Assembly: GCA_025352265.1 (NCBI GenBank)
Contig: JANXTS010000010.1
Span: 1-64,000, forward strand
Direction: 5' to 3'
Source of the DNA: Variovorax sp.
GTDB lineage: Bacteria; Pseudomonadota; Gammaproteobacteria; Burkholderiales; Burkholderiaceae_C
DNA length: 64,000 bases
Positions 50,495-60,744 of this stretch are shown piece after piece (positions within the stretch are counted from its first letter, which is position 1; each line of letters begins with the position of its first letter). The notes under the pieces were generated by a model. It had not been told where the DNA came from. It was given only the letters and a program-made list of their open reading frames with translations, and did no database searches. Position numbers and translations under genes: made by a program.

Positions 50495-53400
50495 TCACGT
50501 GTGTAACTGCGACCACGCTTTGTCGAGCCGCTTGATGCTCACCGGCTGCGGCGTGCGCAGCTCCTGTGCGAAGAAGCTGACGCGCAGCTCTTCGAGCAAC
50601 CACCGAAACTCGCTCATGCGCTCATCCGTCACCCCCTTGCGCTCGACAACCAAGCGCCAGTAACGATGCTCTTGCAACCGCAGTTCGGCCAGCTTGGCGG
50701 CATCGCGCGCTGGGTCGGCGCGCAGCTTGTCGAGCCGCAAGGTGATGGCCTTGAGGTAGCGCGCGAAGTGCTGCAGCTGTGGCCACGGCGTGTCGACTAA
50801 AAATCGCTTGCCGACGAGCCGCTGCAGTTGCTGCGCGGCATCCGCGGTGCTGTCGAGCTGCACCTTGGTGTCCTTGATCTTGCGCACCGCCGCGGCATAG
50901 TCGACGAGGATGGCGCCGGTCAGCCGTGCCACTTCATTGGCTATCAACGTCAAGCGGCCACGGCCCTCTTCGATGCGCCGCTTGAAAGCGAACTCGTCAG
51001 CCGGCAGCGGCTCCGGCAAGAACGCCCGATCAAGCGCAACTTCGATGATTTGCGCGCGCAATTCATCGGCCGTACCGAGCGGCATGTACGCAACCGCCAT
51101 TTTCTGCAGATCGGGAATGTTCTTTTCAAGGTACTTGAGCGCATCCTTGAGCTGCAGCGCGACAAGCCGGCGCAGGCCTGCGCGGTGCTTCGCCGCTGCG
51201 ACGGCAGGTTCGTCGAAGACCTCTATGGTCACCGCATCGCCAGCATCGAGCAGTGCCGGAAAACCGATCAGCGACTGCGAGCCGCGACGAACTTCCATTA
51301 GCTCCGGCAGCTCGCCGAAAGTCCATCCGGTGTAGCGCTGGCCTGCGGGCAGCGAGGGCGTTGGAGTCGCATTGCTGCGCGCGCCCGGCTCGACCTTGCC
51401 CATTGGCTTGTTACCGCCGGTGGCTTCGGCATCCGAAGCGTCAGACGCCGTCCTCACCTTCACATTGAGCCCCGCCAGCGCTTGAAACGCGCCACGCGCT
51501 TGCGCCCCCAGCTCGGCCTTCAGCGCGCCGAGGTTGCGCCCCATGCCGAGCTGTCGCCCATGTTCGTCCACGACCCGCAAATTCATGAACAGATGCGGCG
51601 GCAGCATGTCGGGCTTGAAGTCGGCCCGCATCACGTCGATGCTCGTCATGTCGCGCACCCGCTTGAGCAACACGTCGGTCAAGGAGCCGGCGCCGAACGA
51701 CTCGGGCACGGACAACGCCGCGAGCAGCTTTTCTGCTGTGGCGGGCAGCGGTACCAAACGCGAACGCGGACGCTGCGGCAGACTTTTCAGCAGCGCCTGA
51801 ATCTTGTCTTTCAGCATGCCGGTAACCAGCCATTCGCAGCGCTCTTCGCTCACCTGGTTGAGCACGAAGAGCGGCACGCTGACGGTGAGCCCGTCTTTCG
51901 CATCGCCGGGTTCGTGCAGATAGGTGGCGGCGCAATCGACACCACCAAGCCGCACGGTAGGCGGGAACGATTGCGTCGTGATACCGGCGGCGGTGTGCCG
52001 CATCAGCTCGTCGCGCGTCAGGTACAAGAGGCGTGGTTGATCGTGCGACGCGTGCCGGTACCAATTCTCGAACGTGATGCCGCTCGCCACGTCGGCCGGC
52101 AACTGGGCGTCGTAGTACGCGTAGATCAGTTCGTCGTCGACCAGCACGTCTTGCCGACGCGCCTTGTGCTCGAGTCCTTCGACCTCACGCACCAGCTTGC
52201 GGTTGGCGACGAGAAAAGGAAACCTGCTTTCCCATTGGCCAGCAACCAGCGCTTCTCGAATGAAGATCTCGCGTGCCGCCACCGGGTCGACCTTGGTGAA
52301 ATCGACGCGCCGCCCGCTGTAGACCACCAGGCCGTACAAAGTCGCGCGCTCGAGGGCGGACACTTGCGCGCCCTTCTTTTCCCAGTGCGGATCCAGCAAC
52401 TGCTTTTTCAGCAGATGCCCACCGACCTCTTCCAGCCATTGCGGCTCGATGTTGGCGATGCCACGCCCGAAGAGCCGCGTCGTTTCGACCAACTCCGCGG
52501 CGACGATCCAGCGACCTGGTTTCTTGCGCAGATGCGCACCCGGATGCGGATAGAACTTGATGCCGCGCGCGCCCAGGTACTCGCCTGATGGCCCCGAGCC
52601 GGTCGATGGGCGCGGTCCTGCGCTCGTCGAAGGATCTTCCATCTTCCAGCCGACGTTGCCGAGCAAGCCGGCCAGCATCGACAGATGCAACGCGTCGTAG
52701 CTCGCAGGCTGTGGGTTCAGCGGCCACTTGTGCTCTGTGACGACGGTCAGCAGCTGCGAATGCGTGTCGCGCCATTCGCGAACGCGCCGGATGTTGACGA
52801 AGTTCTGGCGCAGCAACTGCTCGTACTGGCGGTTGCTGAGCTTGTGCGTTGGGGCAAAGGCACCCTCACTCCCGCCCTGCCCCGCTTGCGAAAGAGGGGG
52901 TGCCATGCGCTGCGCGATCGGCAGCACAGCGGCGCTGGGTCGCTTCGGCTCACCGCCGTGCATCTGGCGCCGGGTCGTCGGTGCACTACCGCCACGTGCA
53001 TCGCCAAGCCATTTCCACAGGGTCAGGTAGCCGCTGAACTCGCTCTTCTCGTCGTCGAACTTGGCGTGCGCCTGATCCGCCTGCTGCTGCGCCTCCATTG
53101 GCCTGTCACGCACGTCTTGCACGCTGAGGGCCGAGGCGATGACCAGCACCTCTTCCAGCGCCCCGCGCGACCGCGCTTCCAGGATCATTCGACCCACGCG
53201 CGGGTCGAGCGGCAGGCGCGCCAGCTCGGCACCGGTCGCGGTCAGCTCGTTGTTGTCGTCGACCGCGCCCAGCTCGTTAAGCAACTGGTAGCCATCGGAG
53301 ATGGCACGCGATGACGGCGCTTCGAGAAACGGGAACTCCGAAACGTCGCGCAGCCGCAGCGCCTTCATCCGCAAGATGACGCCGGCCAATGACGAGCGCA

Positions 53401-54541
53401 GGATTTCCGGATCGGTAAAGCGTGGTCGGCCTTCGAAGTCCTTCTCGTCGTAAAGACGTATGCAAATGCCGTCGGCCACGCGTCCGCAACGACCAGCGCG
53501 CTGGTTGGCGGCAGCCTGGCTAATGGGCTCGACCAGCAGCTGCTCTACCTTGCTTCGGAAGCTGTACCGCTTGACGCGCGCCGTGCCGACGTCGATCACG
53601 TAACGCGTGCCCGGCACGGTCAGCGAAGTCTCCGCCACGTTGGTTGCGAGCACGATGCGCCGCCCGGTGTGGCCGTCGAAGATGCGGTCCTGCTCGGCCG
53701 GCGACAGGCGCGCAAAGAGCGGCAGCACTTCGGCGTTGCGCATCAGCGGACTGTGGCTCAGATGGCCGCGCAGATAGTCTGCCGCCTCGCGGATCTCGCG
53801 CTCGCCCGGCAGGAAGACCAGGATGTCCCCGACGTGGTGTGGGTCGCGCCAGAGCTCGTCGACTCCATCTGCGATGGCGTTGTTCAGGTCGTAATCGCGC
53901 GACTCTTCGAAGGGCCGGTAGCGCTGCTCGACCGGGAAGGTGCGGCCCGAGACGTAGATGATCGGCGCCGGACCGTTCCTCGACGCGAAGTGCGTCGCAA
54001 AGCGATCGGCGTCGATGGTCGCCGAGGTCACGATGATTTTGAGGTCGGGCCGCCGCGGCAGGATCTCGCGCAGATAGCCCAGCAAGAAGTCGATGTTCAA
54101 AGAGCGCTCGTGTGCCTCGTCGATGATGATCGTGTCGTAGGCCTTCAGCAACGGATCGGTCTGCGTTTCGGCCAGCAAGATGCCGTCGGTCATCAGCTTG
54201 ACCGAGGCGTCGCGACTCAATCGATCCTGAAAACGCACCTTGAAGCCGACCACGTCACCGAGTGGCGTCTTCAGTTCCTCCGCGATGCGCTTGGCCACCG
54301 AACTGGCGGCGATGCGCCGCGGCTGCGTGTGGCCGATCAGCTTGCCTTGCCCCGGGGGCTTGTTCAGCTTGCCGCGGCCGAGCAGCAAGGCAATCTTCGG
54401 CAACTGCGTGGTTTTGCCCGAACCGGTCTCTCCGCAAACGATGACGACCTGATTTGCCTCGATGGCGGCGGCAATTTCGTCGCGCCGGGCAGACACCGGC
54501 AGCGATTCGGGGAACTCGATCTTTAAAAGGGTCAACGACAA
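50495..54541 (-). CDS. hrpA: ATP-dependent RNA helicase HrpA
   Basis: 1348 aa; VIVCGETGSGKTTQLPKIALLLGRG, DEAH box, QRAGRCGR motif VI, long C-terminal DUF3418-like region. Confidence 0.95.
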   Translation of the reverse strand: MSLTLLKIEFPESLPVSARRDEIAAAIEANQVVIVCGETGSGKTTQLPKIALLLGRGKLNKPPGQGKLIGHTQPRRIAASSVAKRIAEELKTPLGDVVGFKVRFQDRLSRDASVKLMTDGILLAETQTDPLLKAYDTIIIDEAHERSLNIDFLLGYLREILPRRPDLKIIVTSATIDADRFATHFASRNGPAPIIYVSGRTFPVEQRYRPFEESRDYDLNNAIADGVDELWRDPHHVGDILVFLPGEREIREAADYLRGHLSHSPLMRNAEVLPLFARLSPAEQDRIFDGHTGRRIVLATNVAETSLTVPGTRYVIDVGTARVKRYSFRSKVEQLLVEPISQAAANQRAGRCGRVADGICIRLYDEKDFEGRPRFTDPEILRSSLAGVILRMKALRLRDVSEFPFLEAPSSRAISDGYQLLNELGAVDDNNELTATGAELARLPLDPRVGRMILEARSRGALEEVLVIASALSVQDVRDRPMEAQQQADQAHAKFDDEKSEFSGYLTLWKWLGDARGGSAPTTRRQMHGGEPKRPSAAVLPIAQRMAPPLSQAGQGGSEGAFAPTHKLSNRQYEQLLRQNFVNIRRVREWRDTHSQLLTVVTEHKWPLNPQPASYDALHLSMLAGLLGNVGWKMEDPSTSAGPRPSTGSGPSGEYLGARGIKFYPHPGAHLRKKPGRWIVAAELVETTRLFGRGIANIEPQWLEEVGGHLLKKQLLDPHWEKKGAQVSALERATLYGLVVYSGRRVDFTKVDPVAAREIFIREALVAGQWESRFPFLVANRKLVREVEGLEHKARRQDVLVDDELIYAYYDAQLPADVASGITFENWYRHASHDQPRLLYLTRDELMRHTAAGITTQSFPPTVRLGGVDCAATYLHEPGDAKDGLTVSVPLFVLNQVSEERCEWLVTGMLKDKIQALLKSLPQRPRSRLVPLPATAEKLLAALSVPESFGAGSLTDVLLKRVRDMTSIDVMRADFKPDMLPPHLFMNLRVVDEHGRQLGMGRNLGALKAELGAQARGAFQALAGLNVKVRTASDASDAEATGGNKPMGKVEPGARSNATPTPSLPAGQRYTGWTFGELPELMEVRRGSQSLIGFPALLDAGDAVTIEVFDEPAVAAAKHRAGLRRLVALQLKDALKYLEKNIPDLQKMAVAYMPLGTADELRAQIIEVALDRAFLPEPLPADEFAFKRRIEEGRGRLTLIANEVARLTGAILVDYAAAVRKIKDTKVQLDSTADAAQQLQRLVGKRFLVDTPWPQLQHFARYLKAITLRLDKLRADPARDAAKLAELRLQEHRYWRLVVERKGVTDERMSEFRWLLEELRVSFFAQELRTPQPVSIKRLDKAWSQLHT

Positions 54542-54619
54542 GGCGGGCAGTTCGGGGAAAATCGCCGATTATCTTGCGCCCGGCCAAATCGGCATCAGCT
54601 CTGCATTACCCACCCTTCA

Positions 54620-55966
54620 ATGTCCACTGTCTTCAATTTCACCTTCGTGCCCTGGTTCCGCTCGGTGGCGCCCTACATCCACACGCACCGGGGCAAGACC
54701 TTCGTGGTGGCGCTGGCAGGTGAGGCGATCGCCGCCGGCAAGCTGCAGAACATCGCGCAAGACCTGGCGCTGATCCAGTCGATGGGCGTCAAGGTCGTGC
54801 TGGTGCACGGCTTTCGGCCGCAGGTCAACGAGCAGCTTCGCGCCAAGGGCCATGAGGCCAAGTATTCGCATGGCATGCGCATCACCGACGAGGTGGCGCT
54901 CGATTCGGCGCAAGAAGCCGCCGGCCAGTTGCGCTACGAAATCGAAGCCGCATTCAGCCAGGGCCTGCCAAATACGCCGATGGCCGGCTCCACGGTGCGC
55001 GTGATCTCAGGCAACTTCATCACCGCACGCCCGGTGGGCGTCGTCGACGGCGTCGACTTCAAGCATTCGGGGTTGGTGCGCAAGGTCGATGCAGTGGGTA
55101 TCCGCCGAACACTGGAGTTCGGCGCGATGGTGCTGATGTCGCCCTTCGGGTTCTCACCCACTGGCGAGGCCTTCAACCTCACGATGGAAGAGGTCGCGAC
55201 CAGCGTGGCGATCTCGATCCAGGCCGACAAGCTCATCTTTTTGACCGAAGTGCCGGGCATTCGCATGGACAGCGAACTGCCCGAGAGCGAAGACAACCCC
55301 ATCGACACCGAACTGCCGCTCGCCGCCGCTGAAAAGCTGCTGGCCTCGCTGCCGCCGCCGCAGCGTCCGACGGACACGGCGTTTTATTTGCAGCACTGCG
55401 TGAAGGCGTGCAAGGCCGGCGTCGAGCGCAACCACATCCTGCCCTTCGCGCTCGACGGCGCGCTGCTGCTCGAGGTGTATGTGCACGACGGCGTCGGCAC
55501 GATGGTGATCGATGAAAAGCTGGAGTCTTTGCGCGAAGCGACAGCAGACGACATCGGCGGCATCCTGCAACTGATCGAGCCGTTCGAGCGCGACGGCACG
55601 CTGGTAAAACGCGACCGCACGGAGATTGAGCGTGACGTCGGTCAATACACCGTCATCGAGCACGACGGCGTGATCTTCGGCTGCGCTGCGCTCTACCCGT
55701 ACCCAGAGGCTCGCACTGCCGAGATGGCCGCGCTGACGGTGTCGCCCAACGTGCAATCGCAAGGCGACGGCGAGCGCATCCTGAAACGCGTGGAGCAACG
55801 CGCCAAGGCGATGGGGCTGGAAAGCATCTTCGTCTTGACCACGCGCACCATGCACTGGTTCATCAAGCGGGGCTTCGAGCAGGTCAACCCGGAGTGGCTG
55901 CCTGATGCGCGCAAGCGCAAGTACAACTGGGATCGCAAGAGCCTTGTGTTGGTCAAGAAGCTCTGA
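54620..55966 (+). CDS. argA: Amino-acid N-acetyltransferase (N-acetylglutamate synthase)
   Basis: WFRSVAPYIHTHRGKTFVVALAGEAIAAGKLQNIAQDLALIQSMGVKVVLVHG plus C-terminal GNAT domain. Confidence 0.95.
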   Translation: MSTVFNFTFVPWFRSVAPYIHTHRGKTFVVALAGEAIAAGKLQNIAQDLALIQSMGVKVVLVHGFRPQVNEQLRAKGHEAKYSHGMRITDEVALDSAQEAAGQLRYEIEAAFSQGLPNTPMAGSTVRVISGNFITARPVGVVDGVDFKHSGLVRKVDAVGIRRTLEFGAMVLMSPFGFSPTGEAFNLTMEEVATSVAISIQADKLIFLTEVPGIRMDSELPESEDNPIDTELPLAAAEKLLASLPPPQRPTDTAFYLQHCVKACKAGVERNHILPFALDGALLLEVYVHDGVGTMVIDEKLESLREATADDIGGILQLIEPFERDGTLVKRDRTEIERDVGQYTVIEHDGVIFGCAALYPYPEARTAEMAALTVSPNVQSQGDGERILKRVEQRAKAMGLESIFVLTTRTMHWFIKRGFEQVNPEWLPDARKRKYNWDRKSLVLVKKL

Positions 55967-56042
55967 CCATCACAGCGTCGGCTTCCACCCCTGGCTCACG
56001 ATTCAATTGGCGCGGTGGCTCACTTCTACTTCGGCGCGGACA

Positions 56043-56114
56043 AAGATCCTGATCTTCATCCTCATCGATGGTTGGAGCTTGCTGCTGGAGGGGCTGGTGG
56101 GCAGTTTCCATTGA
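56043..56114 (+). pseudogene. Possible C-terminal remnant of a FliP/SctR-family secretion protein
   Basis: KILIFILIDGWSLLLEGLVGSFH* resembles the conserved FliP/SctR C-terminus (KLLLF-L-DGW-LL--SLV-SF); only about 23 codons match. Confidence 0.35.
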
Positions 56115-56170
56115 GCGTCGGGTCGGCAAGGCCAGACTAAACGAGTCGACCCTGCGTCCGATGAACTGCA

Positions 56171-57127
56171 ATGCTGATCCTTCTTGCATCCTGTCTGGCG
56201 CTGGCGTCCATCGATGCCGCGTGGACCTGCGCCTGTTGGTTCCACTGCGCATACCGCCGCCGCGCCCGTAAGCCAAGGCGTCATCATCCCCGCAGGGCAG
56301 CGATCCTTGCCAGCGACAGTCCCGGCAAGACGCCGTCGCGCTTCGCACATTGGCGCAGCAAGCCAGAGTGGGCATGCAGGGAGGTGATCTACCTTGCAGC
56401 ACACGGTCGGAGTTGCCGCGAAATCGAGGCTCTATTCAACCGGAAACATGGCGTCTATATGACGGTCGGCCACAGCTGGGTGGCCGAATACATCAAGGGC
56501 CATGCCGCGGAGATCGCCGAGCGCCGACACGCCATGCGGCGCAACCCGCCCGCCTTCTTCGCAGTCAATCACACCTGGGCGCTGGACCTGACCTTCCTGA
56601 TCAACGACCAGGGCTTCGCCTTCACCATGCTCGGCATCATCGACCACGGCTCGCGCCGGCTCCTGTGCCTGAAGCAGTTGCCGCGCAAGTGCACGCTGAC
56701 CTTGCTGGGCCACCTGTTCTTGACCATGGCACGTTGCGGCGTACCGGCCACGATCCGCACCGACAACGAATCCATGTTTGTGAGCGCGTTGTGGAACGCG
56801 GTGTTTGCGGCGCTGGGCATTTGCCACCGACGCAGCCGGCCGGCTTGCCCATGGCAGAACGGAAGAATCGAACGCCTGTTCGGCACGCTCAAGCCGCTGC
56901 TCAAATCGATCAGGCCGAACACCGTCAAGGCCCTTCGCCAAACGCTTGCCGAGTTCACCTGGTTCTACAACCACATGCAGGTCCATCAGAACCTCAGGGG
57001 GCTCACGCCGGTGGAAGTGTGGAACGGCAAGACGCTGGCCGATGTACAGCAAGCCCACATGCGTAGCAATGGACGATGGGTGCAGGCACACGATGGTCGG
57101 CTGACCGGCTATCACGCTCGATGTTGA
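56171..57127 (+). CDS. DDE (rve-fold) recombinase/transposase with hydrophobic Cys-containing N-terminus
   Basis: HTWALDLTFLINDQGFAFTMLGIIDHGSRRLLCLKQLP...IRTDNESMF...CPWQNGRIERLFGTLKP; N-terminus MLILLASCLALASIDAAWTCACWFHCAYRRRARK. Confidence 0.85.
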   Translation: MLILLASCLALASIDAAWTCACWFHCAYRRRARKPRRHHPRRAAILASDSPGKTPSRFAHWRSKPEWACREVIYLAAHGRSCREIEALFNRKHGVYMTVGHSWVAEYIKGHAAEIAERRHAMRRNPPAFFAVNHTWALDLTFLINDQGFAFTMLGIIDHGSRRLLCLKQLPRKCTLTLLGHLFLTMARCGVPATIRTDNESMFVSALWNAVFAALGICHRRSRPACPWQNGRIERLFGTLKPLLKSIRPNTVKALRQTLAEFTWFYNHMQVHQNLRGLTPVEVWNGKTLADVQQAHMRSNGRWVQAHDGRLTGYHARC

Positions 57128-57429
57128 TGAACTGCGACGAACAAGGCAGTAGCCAAGCAGTGATTCAGTTTGTGTGCGCAAGGCACGGGAATCAACTCGG
57201 CTTGATGACGAAAACCTGGCAACAAAGTGGCAAATCACAACGTGCCGAACATACGCCGAGTTACCAGAATGACGGACTCACTGCGATCCGGCATGGTCTG
57301 ACAGTTTGAAAAGCGGCACCACGCAGATGGCAGAGGTCACGAATTCATGTGGACAGGACAATTAACACAGCAACGACTGCGCGCACGAGGCCCTGCAGTC
57401 GTTCACTTCCATCAAGAGGCAAGAAGACC

Positions 57430-58008
57430 ATGAGCAAGCCAGAGATCTACATCAGCACCGATGTCGAAGCCGATGGGCCAATCCCAGGACCGCACTCGAT
57501 GCTCAGTTTCGGGTCAGCTGCCTACCTTGCTGACAAGACCTTGGTCGCCACCTTCACGGCCAATCTGGACACGCTGCCGGATGCCAACGGGCATCCCGAC
57601 ACGATGGTCTGGTGGGCGCAGAACCCAACCGCGTGGGACGCTTGCCGAGTAGATTGCCAAGCACCGGCGATGGCCATGCGCAACTACGTGGCCTGGCTCA
57701 AGGCACTGCCAGGCAAGCCGGTGTTCGTGGGCTACCCGGCCGCCTACGACTTCATGTTTGTTTATTGGTACCTGATGCGCTTCGCGGGCGAGAGCCCGTT
57801 TTCTCATTCGGCGCTGGACATGAAGACCTTTGCGATGGCGCTGCTCAAGACGAACTATCGCGATGCGACCAAGCGCAACATGCCCAAGCACTGGTTCGAT
57901 GATCTGCCGCACACCCATGTCGCACTCGACGATGCAGTTGAGCAAGGCGCACTGTTTTGCAACATGCTGAACTCAATCGCATCGCCACAGAACATATCAA
58001 GGGCTTAG
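57430..58008 (+). CDS. 3'-5' exonuclease/exoribonuclease (DEDD-type) protein
   Basis: [32 protein letters not shown]...[16 protein letters not shown]...[18 protein letters not shown]: DxE..D..D pattern of RNase T/DnaQ-like folds. Confidence 0.85.
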   Translation: MSKPEIYISTDVEADGPIPGPHSMLSFGSAAYLADKTLVATFTANLDTLPDANGHPDTMVWWAQNPTAWDACRVDCQAPAMAMRNYVAWLKALPGKPVFVGYPAAYDFMFVYWYLMRFAGESPFSHSALDMKTFAMALLKTNYRDATKRNMPKHWFDDLPHTHVALDDAVEQGALFCNMLNSIASPQNISRA

Positions 58009-58316
58009 TCGACGCCCATCACTTCGACGACCACCCCCATAGAAGGAAGTAGGTCTTGCAGCAATCGGTCCATCAGTGCTTTGTTTGACGACACCGAAGA
58101 AGTTGCTTGAACAAACGAGACGGTGACATCGATCGGCTGCTCTCCGAGCCACCACATCATCTGAACAGAATCCTCGTTCAAACCTGAGACATAAGGGCCT
58201 TGCATATCGCTGTCACCCTGCCGCCATTTGAAGTTTGGAAGTGCGTCATCGAGTCGATCGAGCAGTGCGGAAGCCTCAAGCTCCCCTGTCATGCGGACGT
58301 GAATAAAATCCTTCAA
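58005..58316 (-). CDS. Candidate immunity protein for the adjacent toxin fragment
   Basis: 103 aa acidic protein whose start overlaps the stop of the toxin-like [45 protein letters not shown]. Confidence 0.55.
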   Translation of the reverse strand: MKDFIHVRMTGELEASALLDRLDDALPNFKWRQGDSDMQGPYVSGLNEDSVQMMWWLGEQPIDVTVSFVQATSSVSSNKALMDRLLQDLLPSMGVVVEVMGVD

Positions 58317-59650
58317 TTTCCTCTCCTAAGGACATACTCGGTGAGGTCTCGTGGTTGAGGTGCTGGATACCCCACAAAGTTGACGTCACGTCCGAGGGTC
58401 ACGGACCATTTTTGACGGAACTCATTAAGTGCACCAAACGATCCTTGCATGTCGGCTGTCTTGAATACACCGTATTTTTCGCTAGGCGAGATGCCCGCGC
58501 TTGTCAGTGCATCCACCATTTTCGAGCTGGTGCCGTTCAGGTCATAGTCGCCAAGCGCCGCTGGATTTGCATCCCAGTGGTGGCCCAGATTCTTGCTGGG
58601 ATTTTCAGAATAGAAGGTGGTCGATGTCCCCTTCAACCCAACTTCTGCATCTGGCAATCCAGCCTTGTTCAGGGCTCTATCGAGTTCAGATTTGAATTGG
58701 GCAACCTGCTGTTCACTTTTGAAGCCTAGCGGCACCTTGCCTTGGGACATCAATTCAATTTGTCCGCGCGTAACGCCGAACTTTGCCATGTCCTCTGCAA
58801 AGGTGGCGCTTGCTCTGAGTTCCGCATTCGCAAGTTGCCGGAGCTCAATAGCCGTCAATCCGCGCGCAGCACCCACGCTACCCATCCCGATCGGCAGCGT
58901 TGCCGCATTGATGAAGGTATCGATGCGTGCATCGCGTTGCTGCACCGGATTGAGGTACTTTCCGGTTGCAAAGTTATAGCCATCTGATCGGAAACCAGCG
59001 ACCCCTGAGCCCACAAGATTCATCACGCCACCGACCACCTTGCCCGTGATGCTGTTGCTCATAACGTGCTGGACGTCTGACGACAAGTACGTTCGCTCCC
59101 AGACAGTGAGCGGCAGATTGGTGATGGTGCCTGTGGCGGCACTGTCTGGCCAATGTCCTCGAACAAGATCTCCATCGACCATCTCGTTTGTTACCCACCG
59201 GTACGGAGACGGCGACAACGACGTGCCGATTGCACTGCCTTGATTAATCGATCCTTCCGTCGCGCTCCTGACTTCCTCGATGAAGCCGCGTCCGTCATCG
59301 CTGCGGGGGCCGACCTCATCCATCGGGAAGACGCCAAACTGCACGCGCGGAACGCCACCGCCACCCGACTCGGGCCTGTTGGCCAGATCGAGCATGTGAG
59401 CGATGTTCTGGTCATAGTCGGTGCCACCCAAGCCCATGCCGCTGTAGCCAGGGCCTGCCGCGAGTTGCACGCCGGCGTACTGATTGCCACTCGGTTGGCT
59501 GAACGCCCCCACGATCTGGTCATAGGCCGCAGCCCGCGTGTCCCACGACTGCTGGTTCTGGCCGATGAAGTCCCCCAGCGGGTCGGCACGTTGTCCGTTC
59601 GCTGCAGCAATGCTGTCCCCCAGTGCATTGCCAAACGCATTGGGTCTGAC
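58313..59650 (-). pseudogene. Orphan C-terminal module of a LysM/pretoxin-type polymorphic toxin
   Basis: From NAFGNALGDSIAAANGQRADPLGDFIGQNQQSW... through the pretoxin-like GMGSVGAARGLTAIELRQLA to toxin tail AEVGLKGTSTTFYSENPSKNLGHHWDANPAALGDYDLNGTSSKMVDAL...; homologous-looking frame ends abruptly near 59650 where the TA insertion begins. Confidence 0.6.
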
Positions 59651-59816
59651 GCACCGTCGTAGCCGAAGCGCCCCGCACGCCAGCACTGGCGCGGGTTTTC
59701 GGGGCATGAGGTGGGCGTGCACGGGCGCGATTGTCGCCCCGAGCGCGCACGCGATAGCGGTTTTAGCGGCTAAGGAAGGAAGGCTTGGCCGCCTCGTCAA
59801 GGCGTTTGCGCTACAG

Positions 59817-59851
59817 GGTTGTGCAGGTTTGGCTGAACCTGCGGTACAACC
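59817..59851. promoter_or_regulatory. Inverted repeat upstream of the TA operon, candidate autoregulatory operator
   Basis: GGTTGTGCAGGTTtggctgAACCTGCggtACAACC just upstream of the antitoxin ORF. Confidence 0.5.
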
Positions 59852-59893
59852 GAAGAACCAACCCACGCATACCCCGAGCGAGGAACCCACACC

Positions 59894-60163
59894 ATGACCA
59901 TTCTGCAAATCACCTTGCCCGACGCACTGGCCCAGCGCGCCCGCAGCGAAGGCTTTCTTACCGACGACGCCATCCAGCGGCTGCTGGAAGAAGCCATGCG
60001 CCGCCAGGCTGGACGCCGACTCATGCAAGTGGCCGAACGCCTGCACGCCGCCCACATCGAGCCGATGACCGAAGAAGAGATCAACGCCGAGGTCCAGGCC
60101 TCGCGCGCCGAGCGCCGCGCCCGTCAGGGCGAGCAACCCAAGCCGCCGCACGGCACCCAGTGA
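59894..60163 (+). CDS. Antitoxin-like protein of a PIN-type TA module
   Basis: MTILQITLPDALAQRARSEGFLTDDAIQRLLEEAMRRQAGRRLMQVAERL...; immediately upstream of the PIN gene. Confidence 0.75.
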   Translation: MTILQITLPDALAQRARSEGFLTDDAIQRLLEEAMRRQAGRRLMQVAERLHAAHIEPMTEEEINAEVQASRAERRARQGEQPKPPHGTQ

Positions 60164-60164
60164 C

Positions 60165-60617
60165 GTGAAGCTCGTCCTGGACACCAACATCGTCATCTCC
60201 GCGCTGATCTGGGGCGGCGAGCCTTACAAGCTGATCCGCGCCGCCACCGAAGGCGACATCGAGCTGTACACCTCTCCCGCGCTGCTGACCGAACTGCAGG
60301 GCGTGCTCGGGCGCGAACACCTGGCCTCACGCCTGGCCGCGCAGCGCTCGTCCGTCGAGCAAGCCATCACGCACTACGGCGAGTTGGCCATCAGCGTCAC
60401 GCCACTGGCCACGCCGCGCGTGGTACCCAACGACCCCGATGACGATCACGTCATCGCTGCCGCCGTGACCGCCCAGGCCGAACTCATCGTCACCGGCGAC
60501 CGCCACCTGCTGAGCCTGCTCGACCACCGCGGCATCGACATCGTGCGGGTGGGCGAAGCGCTGGCACGCATCGCCCACGCGCAGCCCGCAGGAGACTCGC
60601 GTCAGCGCGGCGCGTAG
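60165..60617 (+). CDS. PIN-domain putative toxin of a TA system
   Basis: GTG start; KLVLDTNIVISALIWGGEPYKLI...LLTELQGVLGREHLA...PDDDHVIAAAVTAQAELIVTGDRHLLSL: conserved PIN acidic residues. Confidence 0.9.
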   Translation: MKLVLDTNIVISALIWGGEPYKLIRAATEGDIELYTSPALLTELQGVLGREHLASRLAAQRSSVEQAITHYGELAISVTPLATPRVVPNDPDDDHVIAAAVTAQAELIVTGDRHLLSLLDHRGIDIVRVGEALARIAHAQPAGDSRQRGA

Positions 60618-60744
60618 CCCAACTCGGCCAGGTCACGCCGCACGCAGCCGATGGCATCGCGCATCAGATAGGCCTCATCGTCATCGACGGCCAGGGCGCC
60701 TGGTTGAAGACTTGGTTTTCAGACCGCGTGAGGCCCGCACCCAT

